Shown here: in pieces, positions 50,737 to 60,081 of the stretch
Position numbering within the stretch: the stretch's first letter is position 1
Layout: each line of letters begins with the position of its first letter
DNA from: Metallosphaera hakonensis JCM 8857 = DSM 7519
GTDB taxonomy: Archaea > Thermoproteota > Thermoprotei_A > Sulfolobales > Sulfolobaceae
Direction: 5' to 3'
Assembly: GCF_003201675.2 (NCBI RefSeq)
Contig: NZ_CP029287.2
Coordinates: forward strand, 248,001 to 312,000
DNA length: 64,000 nt
Position numbers and translations under genes: made by a program
Notes under the pieces: generated by a model
What the model was told of the DNA's origin: nothing
Databases searched by the model: none
What the model saw: the letters and a program-made list of their open reading frames with translations, nothing else

Positions 50737-50976
50737 ATGAAGGGACTTTCAGCATCAAGTCTAATTGTACTAGCCCTAAGCCTAGTGGTTCTAATAGTGG
50801 GAGGTGCAATAATGGGTCTTGCTATGACTTCTCACCACGTAGTGCACAAGACAACTACCTCAAGTTACATGACCAATTCCACTATGTCTGGATCGAGCTC
50901 AGGATCATCAAGTTCCGGCTCTCAGGGGTCAAGTTCATCTAGCTCAGGAAGTTCAGGATCCTATAGTTGGGGATAA
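50737..50976 (+). CDS. Small membrane-anchored Ser/Gly-rich protein
   Basis: A 79-residue protein with one N-terminal transmembrane/signal helix (LSASSLIVLALSLVVLIVGG) followed by a His pair (SHHVVHK) and a 30-residue low-complexity tail of Ser, Gly and Gln ending YSWG. It likely faces the exterior. The tail could be an O-glycosylated or adhesive segment. No family recognised. Clean TATA region upstream. Confidence 0.65.
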   Translation: MKGLSASSLIVLALSLVVLIVGGAIMGLAMTSHHVVHKTTTSSYMTNSTMSGSSSGSSSSGSQGSSSSSSGSSGSYSWG

Positions 50977-51812
50977 GTTAATTCAGTTTTTTTGTTACTT
51001 TTTAAACATTCTCTAAAATAAGAGCTCATGCTAATCGTCACGAGGCTCCTTAAGATTACCTAGAGATCATCAAATAACTCGGTTCAAGAGATCGAGGGTT
51101 GACCTTCGAGGCGAATGAGGGAACAGGCCGAAGTCGGGAGACGAGGAGGAGAGGACAGCTAGGTGCAGGTTCCAAAAGAGGTTAAGGAAAAGTAGGAGAC
51201 CTCATACACCTTGCCTCTAACAAAGCGAAGCGTGGTAGATAGTGACTTTTCTGCCACAGTCGTAGGTATTTCACGCCTCTCACAAACCATGGGGTTCGGG
51301 CTTCATTGAATTTTCATGAATTTCTATTTAATCCTCAGCCCTTGGACTTCACCTAAGTCGCGGGACATCGCCCCGTTCATCCCTCTCCGTCCCATTACGG
51401 TAGACCCCAACCCACACCCGTTCATGAATGTGGGGAAACCCGCACATCTTGCATAATATCTTGCTACCTTTCTGGAAAGTCCATCCACATCTGGTAGCAA
51501 GCTTTCTTAGAAATATTTTACGTACAAAGTATATAAATTTCACGGTTTATTGGTAACTGTTAGCGACGGCGTTTTAGGACTCTCATAGATGTATAAATAA
51601 CGTCACTTTAACGTAAACTACCATCCTGATATCATCAAGTCTCTATGAGGTATTCTCCTGGTAAGTCTCACAAAGGATTATCTAGCCTTGAAGTATTTAA
51701 CAACCATGACAAAGCTATCCCCCCACCAATGATGACTAAGCCCTCATGAAACCTCTTTAAACTAAAGCAAGGTTGTGAGTCAATGACCTTGGCCTCAAAG
51801 AACTAGCTGGGT
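50977..51812. other. Gene-free stretch with a tnpB relic
   Basis: 840 bp. 51320-51525 is a decayed tnpB tail. 51583-51632 (CTCATAGATGTATAAATAAC) is a short R3-like fragment. The rest shows nothing. Confidence 0.5.
51320..51525 (-). pseudogene. Decayed tnpB C-terminal fragment
   Basis: On the minus strand reads RCGWTFQKGSKILCKMCGFP and HIHERVWVGVYRNGTERDER, a broken zinc-ribbon and tail like the relics at 7075-7280 (about 85% identical DNA, opposite orientation) and 31795-32045. Confidence 0.55.
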
Positions 51813-52790
51813 TCAGTGAACTACCAACACCCTCAGGGAGAGGCCGTTGGAGAATGTTATGTCCACGTTGTAGGTACCCTTGGGAAGGGGTGAGGTATCA
51901 AAGGTCATCTCAACGTTGTTGTACCCAGGTGAGAGGCTCAGGGTGAGGGACCTCGCGACCCTAGGTCCACTCTGGGTGTAAAGGATAGCTGAAACCAAAG
52001 TCATTGGAGAGGCTGAATACAGGGTTAACCTAGTAACTCCGTTATCGTCTAAACTCCCAACTCCCACCTGATAGACCTGAGGTCCCCTTCCGGGAGATTG
52101 CCCGGGGAATTGGGGAGGCGTTAGAGGACCTGTGGATTGACCAGAATATCCTCCTTGAACCTTCCTTATGGCGTTACCCAATCCGAAGATGAGAAGGAAA
52201 GGAGCCACGAGATTCAAGTAAGGAATTATGGTGAGGATAGCCCCGACCTTGATTAGGCCTTCCCCGTAGATCGAGCCCACCTTGAAAAGTCCTATGATTA
52301 CCATTATGGCTCCAACTAAGGCTATCAGTGCCCCAATCAGGATTAATATGACTCCTCCCACCAAGGGGCCCACGAGCGTGGGAGGAACAGGAGGATTTTG
52401 AAAAGCGGGAAGGGATCTAATTACGAAGAGCAGGATCGCCAAGGCCCCTATCACGAGTACGGGTAATGACACGATGTATAGCGTGGTTCCTGTAACTCCA
52501 ACACCAACGTCTCTCCTTACCTGAAGTAGGTCTTTGAAGCCCGATCTCAGGATGATTAGGCTTGCCAACTGCAGGATAGCTCCAACAATTAGGAAGGGGA
52601 TGATTAAACCGAATAATCTCGCTAACTCCCTCAACGGAGCTGTTGGAGGAGCGCCAGGTTGCTGTTGAATTGTGAGGGGAGTAATTTGTAAGAAAAAGTT
52701 AAGCGAGAGGGAGATCAAAATCGAGATCAAAGCAATTAGAGCGTAAATTCTCAACTTCCTGAGACCGCTTATCTCCAACTGAGACGACAT
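51813..52790 (-). CDS. DUF973 membrane protein
   Basis: A 325-residue protein with about five to six membrane helices in residues 10-210, starting SGLRKLRIYALIALISILIS, typical of Sulfolobales DUF973 proteins, then a proline/glycine linker (PGQSPGRGPQVYQVG) and a C-terminal beta domain (GTYNVDITFSNGLSLRVLVV). Function unknown. Confidence 0.82.
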   Translation of the reverse strand: MSSQLEISGLRKLRIYALIALISILISLSLNFFLQITPLTIQQQPGAPPTAPLRELARLFGLIIPFLIVGAILQLASLIILRSGFKDLLQVRRDVGVGVTGTTLYIVSLPVLVIGALAILLFVIRSLPAFQNPPVPPTLVGPLVGGVILILIGALIALVGAIMVIIGLFKVGSIYGEGLIKVGAILTIIPYLNLVAPFLLIFGLGNAIRKVQGGYSGQSTGPLTPPQFPGQSPGRGPQVYQVGVGSLDDNGVTRLTLYSASPMTLVSAILYTQSGPRVARSLTLSLSPGYNNVEMTFDTSPLPKGTYNVDITFSNGLSLRVLVVH

Positions 52791-53306
52791 ATGTTTAATC
52801 GAAAACGACGTTCAAAAACTTTATCGTAATACAAAATGCGATCCCGTCAAATCACTTGATAACTGGGATAGAGACCGGATTCAAAGTTTCGGGTGATTCG
52901 GATTCTTCGTAAATTATAATTTAACAATAGTATAGATATAAAATGCTTACTTAGCAATTCCTCGTAAGCCATTTTAAATTTAGTCGGGATAAGGTTAAAC
53001 TTACATTTAAATTAACATTTCATTAAACTAAGGAGAATATAATGAGATTAACGGGCATGTGAATTGGGGTTAGGATAGTCCTTCGTCTATTATAAATTCA
53101 GTTTATTTAAAGGATTATATGAATTTGATTGAATATTGTGGGATGGACTGTACGGGGATGCGGTCTTGGCAGACTACCTTCTTAGACCTGATTTATTCAT
53201 AAATCACAAATTTATGAGAATCTTAATCGACATACAATCGGATTAGATGTGTCCCTTCCTTAATTACTTGAAATATTTATTTTACTGTTTGAAAGTGTGA
53301 CACAGG
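52791..53306. other. Intergenic with inverted R4 copies
   Basis: 52889-52930 (GGGTGATTCGGATTCTTCGT) resembles an R4 left end and 53053-53150 (CAGTTTATTTAAAGGATTAT, GAATTTGATTGAATATTG) an inverted R4 right half. No gene. Confidence 0.5.
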
Positions 53307-53564
53307 ATGGACAAGAAAATCTACGATGAAATAATCAAGCCCTTCGGTTCTTATGAAAGGTTTAGGAAAAGGGTAGACGACATTAAGGCTGAAATTGAAA
53401 TCAGAAAGAGGACAGGTAAAACATCTGAAGAAATATTCTTGGAACTTTACGAGATATGGGAGATGGAGTACCTTAAGGCATTTAACGGGGATATAAAGAA
53501 AGCCAGGGAACATTTGATGAAGGTGAGGGAATGGAGGAGATCGCTGAGGCCTTACAGAGGTTAA
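53307..53564 (+). CDS. Small protein (85 aa), partner of the nucleotidyltransferase
   Basis: MDKKIYDEIIKPFGSYERFR followed by highly charged helices (VDDIKAEIEIRKRTGKTSEE). It overlaps the next gene by 34 bp. No HEPN signature. Likely the antitoxin-like or accessory half of a two-gene module. Confidence 0.75.
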   Translation: MDKKIYDEIIKPFGSYERFRKRVDDIKAEIEIRKRTGKTSEEIFLELYEIWEMEYLKAFNGDIKKAREHLMKVREWRRSLRPYRG

Positions 53565-54073
53565 TAAAGGCGTTAGAGAAGGCCAATTGCATGTACGTGA
53601 TAGTGGGTGGTTTAGTTGCAATTCACTATGGGAGGAATAGATTAACCCAAGATATCGACGTAGTCATAGATATTCAAGAGATGAGTCGGCTGGCCTCAGC
53701 ACTTAAAAGTGAAGGTTTTGAATTTTCGGATCGCGATATATTGGAGGCTTTCAAGGAGAGGAGTAGGATTACCTTGTTTCTCCCTGAAGACGTCTTTTTC
53801 CATGTGGACTTGAAGTTTGCCGAGGATGAACTCGATTACGAAGTACTCAAGGGAAGGATTAGAGGAGAGCTACTGGGAGTTCCTTGCTGGATTGAGAGCG
53901 TGGAGGACATTGTATCGGCTAAACTTGTTTACGGTAGCAGTCAGGATGAAGAAGATGTGATCGCCATACTTTTAAATCATGGTTTAAATGAAATATTGAA
54001 AGAGAAGGTCAAGAGGTTTGGAGTTTACGAGAAGTTATGTGGAATAGCGGAAATGATCGGACTAAAATGCTGA
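53531..54073 (+). CDS. Nucleotidyltransferase (AbiEii/DUF6036-like)
   Basis: A 180-residue nucleotidyltransferase. YVIVGGLVAIHYGRNRLTQD then IDVVID gives GG-x-A and TxDIDVV, the metal-binding motif of AbiEii and related toxins. EDIVSAKLVYGSSQDEEDVI is the conserved C-terminal K/D block. In AbiEii-type systems it pyrimidylates or otherwise modifies tRNA; here paired with an 85-residue partner, so a TA or defence module is likely. Confidence 0.8.
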   Translation: MEEIAEALQRLIKALEKANCMYVIVGGLVAIHYGRNRLTQDIDVVIDIQEMSRLASALKSEGFEFSDRDILEAFKERSRITLFLPEDVFFHVDLKFAEDELDYEVLKGRIRGELLGVPCWIESVEDIVSAKLVYGSSQDEEDVIAILLNHGLNEILKEKVKRFGVYEKLCGIAEMIGLKC

Positions 54074-54586
54074 TCATTAGAGTGAGAAGATAGCCTTAAT
54101 TAACCCAATGAAATGAATTTATCGGACATCTATCGTGAATTCAGTTTATTTAAAAATCCTTAACGAATTTGATTGAATGTTGTCACGCTTTGAGTAGGGT
54201 GTCTGAAACGGGAGCGTGTCATGTCCTTAAGCAACGCTTTCCATACATCTATACGGGAAGGTCACTACTAATCGGGATCAAAGAAATTAGGACATAATCA
54301 TGACCTCTAGAGGCCACTGGTCTCCAATCGAAATGATATATCACTTTTGATATGACCTAAATTGGTCAAGATATACAATTTAAACAATGCCTAACTCTTC
54401 TAATATCCAGGCTAAAACCGAATTGAAGATCTCCTCCCCTAAATCAAGTCTATAACTATCTCATCGTTAGATTTCTTGTAAATCCCTGGGACGATTTTGG
54501 ACCAATTATTATAAACATGGTTAAATGTCCATTTGCACTTCTTATATAGAAAATAAATTATAATCTTCTATGTTAGTAATCTCAGA
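54074..54586. other. Intergenic with R4 and R3 fragments
   Basis: 54112-54200 is an inverted R4 right half (GTGAATTCAGTTTATTTAAA), and 54241-54290 (CATCTATACGGGAAGGTCAC) resembles an R3 fragment. TATA-like AAAATAAATTATAATC at ~54550 precedes the next gene. No other gene. Confidence 0.5.
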
Positions 54587-55324
54587 ATGAAAAGCTTAGT
54601 ACTCAGTTCAACTGTCCCATCTGGGGAAGCTGCTTTATCCGTGGTGAGAGATCCCAACAACGTTGTCTCGGTCCTGCCTGGTGTGGTTTCCATTCAAGGA
54701 AATCGGGTCAGGCTGAAGTTCAAGAGGTTTCTCCTCTCCCACGACTCGACCTATGAGGTCTCACTCTTCACCCATGGTAGCAGAATTGTGGAGTACAAGC
54801 TGGAGGATCAACGAGGGAACACGTTGAAGATCATGTTCTCGCTCTCTGATAATGAACTATCAATATCCGTCAGCTACTCTGGGGAGAGGGAGTGGGTCAT
54901 GAAGCCGGCGTTGGAGGCCATCATTGAACAAATTGGTGAGGGATTGAGAAAGGAGATGGAGAGGAAGAGCGCTCCAACAAGTGGGGACTACTCTCAGCTG
55001 ATATCCAAGTTGTCCTCTTTAACCAAGATCATCATGAAGTCCAAGATCGTGAAATCTGAGGTAATTAACTTGAAGGAAGGCGAGCTAATAGACTATCTTC
55101 ATCAAATAATAATTGAGTTCCAACACTATCCGGTTATATACGTCTCAGGTACTGGAGACGCTACCTTCAGGCTCCTCTTAGTCAACGGTGAAGTGAAGGG
55201 AGTTTACGTTCTGAAAGACGGAAAGGAGCATCTGGGGGAAGACTTGCTTAACCTGCTGAACGGCGATTACAAGGTTCACGTTTACGTCTCGCTTAATCCA
55301 AAGGTTTTGGAGGTTGGAACATGA
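54587..55324 (+). CDS. Unknown protein, SRPBCC-like N-terminus and DUF2226-like C-terminus
   Basis: A 245-residue protein. The first half (VVRDPNNVVSVLPGVVSIQG, RLKFKRFLLSHDSTYEVSLF) resembles a START/SRPBCC beta-grasp pattern; the second (VIYVSGTGDATFRLLLVNGE, VKGVYVLKDGKEHLGEDL) resembles a small archaeal domain of unknown function. It overlaps the downstream MBL/ODP gene by 4 bp, so the pair is an operon. Assignments are tentative. Confidence 0.6.
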   Translation: MKSLVLSSTVPSGEAALSVVRDPNNVVSVLPGVVSIQGNRVRLKFKRFLLSHDSTYEVSLFTHGSRIVEYKLEDQRGNTLKIMFSLSDNELSISVSYSGEREWVMKPALEAIIEQIGEGLRKEMERKSAPTSGDYSQLISKLSSLTKIIMKSKIVKSEVINLKEGELIDYLHQIIIEFQHYPVIYVSGTGDATFRLLLVNGEVKGVYVLKDGKEHLGEDLLNLLNGDYKVHVYVSLNPKVLEVGT

Positions 55325-56076
55325 GGGTTCACAAGCCGTATGTGATACATGAGGAAGGGGATAGATCCTTCATCTGGCTCGGTTTAGATGAGTCCGATAG
55401 GGAGAAAGGTGTGTTGACCAATCAATATCTATTGAGGGATGGGGACAGGGGAGCTCTCCTGGACGCGGGAGGATACTTCGTTTTTGAAAGGGTTCTGAAT
55501 TCGATCCAAGAGTTCGTTAAGCCGGAGAAGGTCGAACTTCTGCTGTACAGCCATCAAGATCCAGACGTTGTGGGTGCGCTTAATCTATGGGTGGACATGG
55601 TACCCAACGCAAAGATCTACGTATCGGAATTATGGGAGAGGTTTCTTCCCCACCTTGGATATGACCTCGGCGGTGTAATAAATGACATACCCGACTCTGG
55701 GATGAGAATACCCTTTGGGAAGAGTTATATTGAGGCTATACCTGCTCACTTCCTTCACTCCCCAGGTAACTTCCACTTTTATGATCCAATAACGAGAGTA
55801 TACTTCTCGGGCGACATGGGAGCTGCCATATTTCCCAAGGACAGGTGGTACTTGATGGTAGATAACTTCGATGAGCACTCGAAATACATGGAGGCCTTTC
55901 ATAGGAGATACATTCCGTGCAAGAGGGCTTTAGATCAGTGGCTCAAGAGAATTGAGCTACTAGACATCAAGATCATAGCCCCTCAACATGGTTCCGTATT
56001 TGCCGACGATAACGTTCCCAAGTTCCTAAACTGGCTTAGGTCTCTGGATAGGGTTGGACTTGATCTCCTTGATTGA
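55321..56076 (+). CDS. MBL-fold protein of the ODP/flavodiiron type
   Basis: A 251-residue MBL-fold protein. Metal motifs: YSHQDPDVVGAL (HxDxD, variant of HxExD), HFLHSPGNFHFYD, VYFSGDMGA, and APQHGSVF. These match the oxygen-binding diiron (ODP) domain used in flavodiiron proteins and in Tm14-like sensors, but no flavodoxin domain follows. It probably senses or reduces O2/NO. Co-translated with the preceding SRPBCC-like gene. Confidence 0.85.
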   Translation: MRVHKPYVIHEEGDRSFIWLGLDESDREKGVLTNQYLLRDGDRGALLDAGGYFVFERVLNSIQEFVKPEKVELLLYSHQDPDVVGALNLWVDMVPNAKIYVSELWERFLPHLGYDLGGVINDIPDSGMRIPFGKSYIEAIPAHFLHSPGNFHFYDPITRVYFSGDMGAAIFPKDRWYLMVDNFDEHSKYMEAFHRRYIPCKRALDQWLKRIELLDIKIIAPQHGSVFADDNVPKFLNWLRSLDRVGLDLLD

Positions 56077-56175
56077 GGAGAGGAAGATGAGCAGTTAACC
56101 CAATTTCAATTTCACTGTATTTTTGAATAATAGGACTCGTGAGAGCTCTCACGACGTGTTCACTAAATCGGGACG

Positions 56176-56577
56176 TCAAGTTAGATGAGTTTTTACGAAG
56201 TCCTCCAATGAAGTTGCTCCCGCTTTCTCTATCAGGTCTCGATCCCTGGAAATTAAGGTCAGACCAAAAGACCCAGCTACGTAAGCGTAGGACGCGTCAT
56301 AATAAGTCAAACCTCTCTCCACAGCGACTTTCATTACACCATCAAGGGGAGGGTTATCTACCACGTTAAATTTTCTCATGAGCCTACGGAAAAGATTTGC
56401 TAGAGCTACTGGGTCCTTAATTTTCTTGTGTAAATAGTGACTCTTCCAGATCGCGTTCCCCACCTCATAGAAGGTTAAAGTTAGTACGTAAGATTTCTTG
56501 AAGTCCACCCTATCCACGTAATCCATGAGAGAGTATAGAGCCGATGCGTCGAAAAGGAATCCCGATGAATGGGACAT
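56176..56577 (-). CDS. vapC: VapC-like PIN toxin
   Basis: A 133-residue PIN protein: FLFDASALYSLMD (D), TFYEVGNAIWK (E), TYYDASYAYVA (D), LTLISRDRDLIEKA (final acidic). RNase toxin, paired with the antitoxin 4 bp upstream (56582-56806). Confidence 0.9.
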   Translation of the reverse strand: MSHSSGFLFDASALYSLMDYVDRVDFKKSYVLTLTFYEVGNAIWKSHYLHKKIKDPVALANLFRRLMRKFNVVDNPPLDGVMKVAVERGLTYYDASYAYVAGSFGLTLISRDRDLIEKAGATSLEDFVKTHLT

Positions 56578-56581
56578 CGGC

Positions 56582-56806
56582 CTATCTCTCCTCCCTGCTC
56601 TCTCTGATGTCCCTTACCCAATCTTCCTCGCTTACGTCCTTCATTAGTTCCTTGATCTTCGTAGCGATTTCCCTAGTCTCCTCCATCTCCTTTTCTCTTA
56701 TGGCATCGTCCAAAGCTTTTTCGATTACATCCCTAAAGTTGATCCCGAGCTCCTCAGCCTTCCTCTTGAGCTCCCTTGACACCCTTACGCTTATCACGTC
56801 AGACAT
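56582..56806 (-). CDS. vapB: VapB-like antitoxin
   Basis: A 74-residue RHH protein: MSDVISVRVSRELKRKAEEL then FRDVIEKALDDAIREKEMEE, the classic RHH followed by an acidic C-terminus. It precedes vapC by 4 bp. Confidence 0.9.
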   Translation of the reverse strand: MSDVISVRVSRELKRKAEELGINFRDVIEKALDDAIREKEMEETREIATKIKELMKDVSEEDWVRDIRESREER

Positions 56807-57056
56807 AATTATGTATACGTTATGCTCGTATATAAGGATGATTCACATGTTGACCTCACTTACATGGTAGACCTCAATGGATCGTGATCCCACGGAAGAC
56901 GAAAATTTTTCATGAGTTTTAGATAAACCAATCACAACAAACCGCCGTGAGTCCCTGGAAGGAGTTCGACCTTGATCCTTGTGAAACCTGAAATGTCCCG
57001 CGATGGGACTCTTCTCATAAAGTTTTAATACATGTTCCCAAAAAGAGCCCGAGACA

Positions 57057-58496
57057 ATGAGACAAACAATAGGTTCAATAATCGTGGGATTGTTAATCGC
57101 GTCGTTTGGCGTAGCTATCTTTTCAAGTCCCATCACTGCATCCACCCAAACTTACACCGTCACTTTCATGGAACATGGACTTCCCAACGGGACCGCATGG
57201 TCAGTGAAATTTGGAGGACAGGTCAAGAACTCCACTACGGATCAGATAAGCTTCCAAGTTAAGGGTACCTCATACCTCAACTACTCGATTCCTGACGTGG
57301 GGAAGTACATACCCACACCGTCGCAGGGTAGTTTTCTCGTGGACAACTCAACTACGATTAACGTTACCTTTGCCCTTCCATTCGTAAAGATAGTCATAAC
57401 CAAGCTGATTGTGGTGGATCAGAGCACGGGTACTTCGGTTACTCAGTTGGAACCAGGTAACACATATCAGGTCGGGGTAAGTCTCCAGAATCAGGGCAAC
57501 ACGGGAACTTTCGTAGAAATCAATGAGACCGTCCTCATGAACGGAAAAGTGGTGGAGTCTGACGTCCCAATCCTCAGCATAGGTCCTGGGAGCACGGCGT
57601 CGGCAACTTTCCTATGGACGCCCAACACTGCTGGAGTTTACACTTTCCTGGTACACGTCCAAGCATCTCCCAACATTAGTGAATCAGCCTCTTACCCGCT
57701 ATATGTGGGTGTCTCACCCGTCAAGACTTATAACGTAACTTTCACGGAAATGGGATTACCTGCGGGTACTCAATGGAGCGTGGAATTTAACGGGGAAGTA
57801 GAGTCCTCCATGACCCCCACAATAACCTTCCAGGTAAGCAACGGTACGTATACCTATTACGTGAACAACGTGAGTGGCTTCCTTCCCAACGTAACCTCAG
57901 GTAAGGTGAAAGTGAACGGAACTACGAACGTGATGATATCGTTCTTACCCTTGATATTTAAGCCGGTCTCGAAGCTCTTGCTTAGCTATGATGGGGAACC
58001 AATTTCACAGCTGGAGACCAACACCACGTATAGCGTCATTGCTAGCGTCACTAATGTAGGGAACACGTCAGGCCAGGGTTACCTCCTGTTACTTGGGAGA
58101 CAAGGAACGGTTAACGTGATCGATCAGAAGTTCAATTACACCTTGAGACCTGGGCAGACGGAGAACTTCACGGAGGAATTCATGGTTAACTCCACGACTC
58201 CCTTAACCATCACTTTGACCCTGTACACCTTGACTCCACAAGGAGCTAAGGCGGTGTATAACTCGACCTCCCAACTCCCAGTTATTCAAAAGGTAACCAA
58301 CACCACCAAGAGTCAAACAAGTAACACCACAACTACCACAACCACTACTCCCAACACAACTAAACCAACTACAACCACGAACGTGAGCACTCCTTCTATC
58401 CCTACCCAGAAGTCGTCTAATACCTTATTATATGTAGCAATAGCTGTTGTTGTAGTAGTGATCATAGCCATTGTCCTCTTGGTAAGAAGAAGATAA
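57057..58496 (+). CDS. Secreted or cell-surface protein with repeated Ig-like domains and a C-terminal anchor
   Basis: A 479-residue protein with an N-terminal signal (GSIIVGLLIASFGVAIFSSP), two copies of a ~70-residue module starting YTVTFMEHGLPNGTAWSV and YNVTFTEMGLPAGTQWSV, each followed by a CARDB-like segment (QLEPGNTYQVGVSLQNQGNT, QLETNTTYSVIASVTNVGNT), a Thr-rich glycosylation stalk and a C-terminal membrane helix with VRRR stop. The YTVTFxExGLPxGTxW module is frequent in thermopsin-like and S-layer proteins of Sulfolobales. Probably a cell-envelope protein. Confidence 0.85.
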   Translation: MRQTIGSIIVGLLIASFGVAIFSSPITASTQTYTVTFMEHGLPNGTAWSVKFGGQVKNSTTDQISFQVKGTSYLNYSIPDVGKYIPTPSQGSFLVDNSTTINVTFALPFVKIVITKLIVVDQSTGTSVTQLEPGNTYQVGVSLQNQGNTGTFVEINETVLMNGKVVESDVPILSIGPGSTASATFLWTPNTAGVYTFLVHVQASPNISESASYPLYVGVSPVKTYNVTFTEMGLPAGTQWSVEFNGEVESSMTPTITFQVSNGTYTYYVNNVSGFLPNVTSGKVKVNGTTNVMISFLPLIFKPVSKLLLSYDGEPISQLETNTTYSVIASVTNVGNTSGQGYLLLLGRQGTVNVIDQKFNYTLRPGQTENFTEEFMVNSTTPLTITLTLYTLTPQGAKAVYNSTSQLPVIQKVTNTTKSQTSNTTTTTTTTPNTTKPTTTTNVSTPSIPTQKSSNTLLYVAIAVVVVVIIAIVLLVRRR

Positions 58497-58756
58497 TTTT
58501 TTACTCTCTCACATTTAGGATACGTTTACACAACTTTTAAGAGTTAGTTTACGTAGATTACCCACAACATTTATGGGAAAATCTTCACACACCATAATCT
58601 AGATGTAATTTACATGGATGATTTATTCTATGTTTACTCTCTCACTGTAAGGTAATAATCCGTCGAAAAGGGAGTTTTAACTAAGGGAAGGAAGAGCCAA
58701 GGTTTCCTACTAAAAGCGTGGAAAACGTACTCACCTGACTTCCTCCCCGCCCTAAA

Positions 58757-59973
58757 CGGTAGACCCAAAATCACCTCCGTAAAAATAAATCTATCTTGTT
58801 ATTAAGTGTTTTCTCAAGAGTAAATATAAAATCCTTGAGACCCGATAGATCGTCTAGAAAGCAGAGGATGAGCAGCAACCTGAACTCCTCCCTTCTCATG
58901 ACGTCCTTGAACACGGTGTAAAGCGAGTAGAAGACCATGGCCAGCACGAAGATCAACTCGCGGAAGACGAACTTGGTGGAGCTCGTGAAGGGAAGGAAGG
59001 CCTTGATGTTCCTGTAAGACGTCTCAATGGGACCCCTAACCTTGTTGTACAGCTTCACTTCCCTCTTGGTTAGGTTGAGGTTGGTCGCCCTCGCGAAGTA
59101 CACCACGGTCTTCCTCTTCTTCTTAACGATTTCCTTACCATACACCAGAAGTCTGAAGTTGACCTGCTCTTCCTTCTTACGTCTCTTATTGGTCGCGTAC
59201 TCCCCGTCGAACTCCTCGTATATCTTCACGTCCCCCACGGGGACTCCCATCACGTACTTGAACTGCGATATGAACCTGAGGACTTCCACGGTGTAGAAGC
59301 CCGCGTCCAGGGTTACGAGCCTCACCTTGAAGCCCATTCCCGCAATTTGCTCCACGAGGAACTTCACGATCTCGTCCTTGGTCATCCCGTTAACTTGGGG
59401 AACGAAGGCCAGGAGGAGCACCATTCCCTGATACTTCGTGGTCGCGGTGGCGTAGTTCCACGAGCTCCCCTTGGAACTACCCAACCCGTTCACCGGCTTA
59501 CCGTACCACGTCTTCGTGGTCCAATCTATGGAGACGTCGACCTCCTTCACTCCCTTGAGCATCTCCATGGAAATCCTCCTCATGGACTCCAGGAGCTTCT
59601 CCACAACCTCGTTTCCCTGCTCCTCCACGTAGTTCCTCACGGTCTGAGGTGACACGTTGTACCCGTTGGACCTGCCCTCCACGGAGTCCTTCCACAAGCA
59701 CGCGGAGACCAGAACTCTCGCTACCTCCTCCGCCCTTCTCCCCTTGAAGGTTAACATGGAAAGTAATTTATATCCTATTTGTTGTAGATTATTTTGGTGA
59801 GGAAGACCCGGTGTTACCACCTTAGGTTCACCACGTGATAATACCGGGTTCCTCGCCTTAAACCTTTCTTCAACTTGTTGCGCTCTTGACAAAGATATAA
59901 ATTCTATTACTTTTTACGAATCTGATACTACCCAACCAGAATTATTTTTCGTAAAATGATTTTGGGTCTACCG
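58757..59973 (-). mobile_element. 1217-bp IS4/ISH3-like insertion sequence, copy 2 (TSD TAAA)
   Basis: Same TIRs as copy 1 at 26325-27551. Flanked by TAAA at 58753-58756 and 59974-59977, in the loop of the tnpB element's terminal hairpin. Confidence 0.92.
58771..59892 (-). CDS. DDE transposase of the IS4/ISH3-like element (copy 2)
   Basis: A 373-residue transposase nearly identical to 26406-27536 but lacking three single codons (SSKGSS, TNKRR, EVKLY). DDE candidates as in copy 1 (SIDWTTKTWYG, TLDAGFY, IETSYRNIK). Start TTG. Both copies could encode an active enzyme; the indels may tell which lineage is older. Confidence 0.92.
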   Translation of the reverse strand: MSRAQQVEERFKARNPVLSRGEPKVVTPGLPHQNNLQQIGYKLLSMLTFKGRRAEEVARVLVSACLWKDSVEGRSNGYNVSPQTVRNYVEEQGNEVVEKLLESMRRISMEMLKGVKEVDVSIDWTTKTWYGKPVNGLGSSKGSSWNYATATTKYQGMVLLLAFVPQVNGMTKDEIVKFLVEQIAGMGFKVRLVTLDAGFYTVEVLRFISQFKYVMGVPVGDVKIYEEFDGEYATNKRRKKEEQVNFRLLVYGKEIVKKKRKTVVYFARATNLNLTKREVKLYNKVRGPIETSYRNIKAFLPFTSSTKFVFRELIFVLAMVFYSLYTVFKDVMRREEFRLLLILCFLDDLSGLKDFIFTLEKTLNNKIDLFLRR

Positions 59974-60018
59974 TAAAGGGCGAAGGTTCCCCTCATCGAT
60001 TCGGGCTTACATCTCTCA

Positions 60019-60057
<39 letters not shown>

Positions 60058-60081
60058 TGAGGTTCATAACTGCAATAACGT

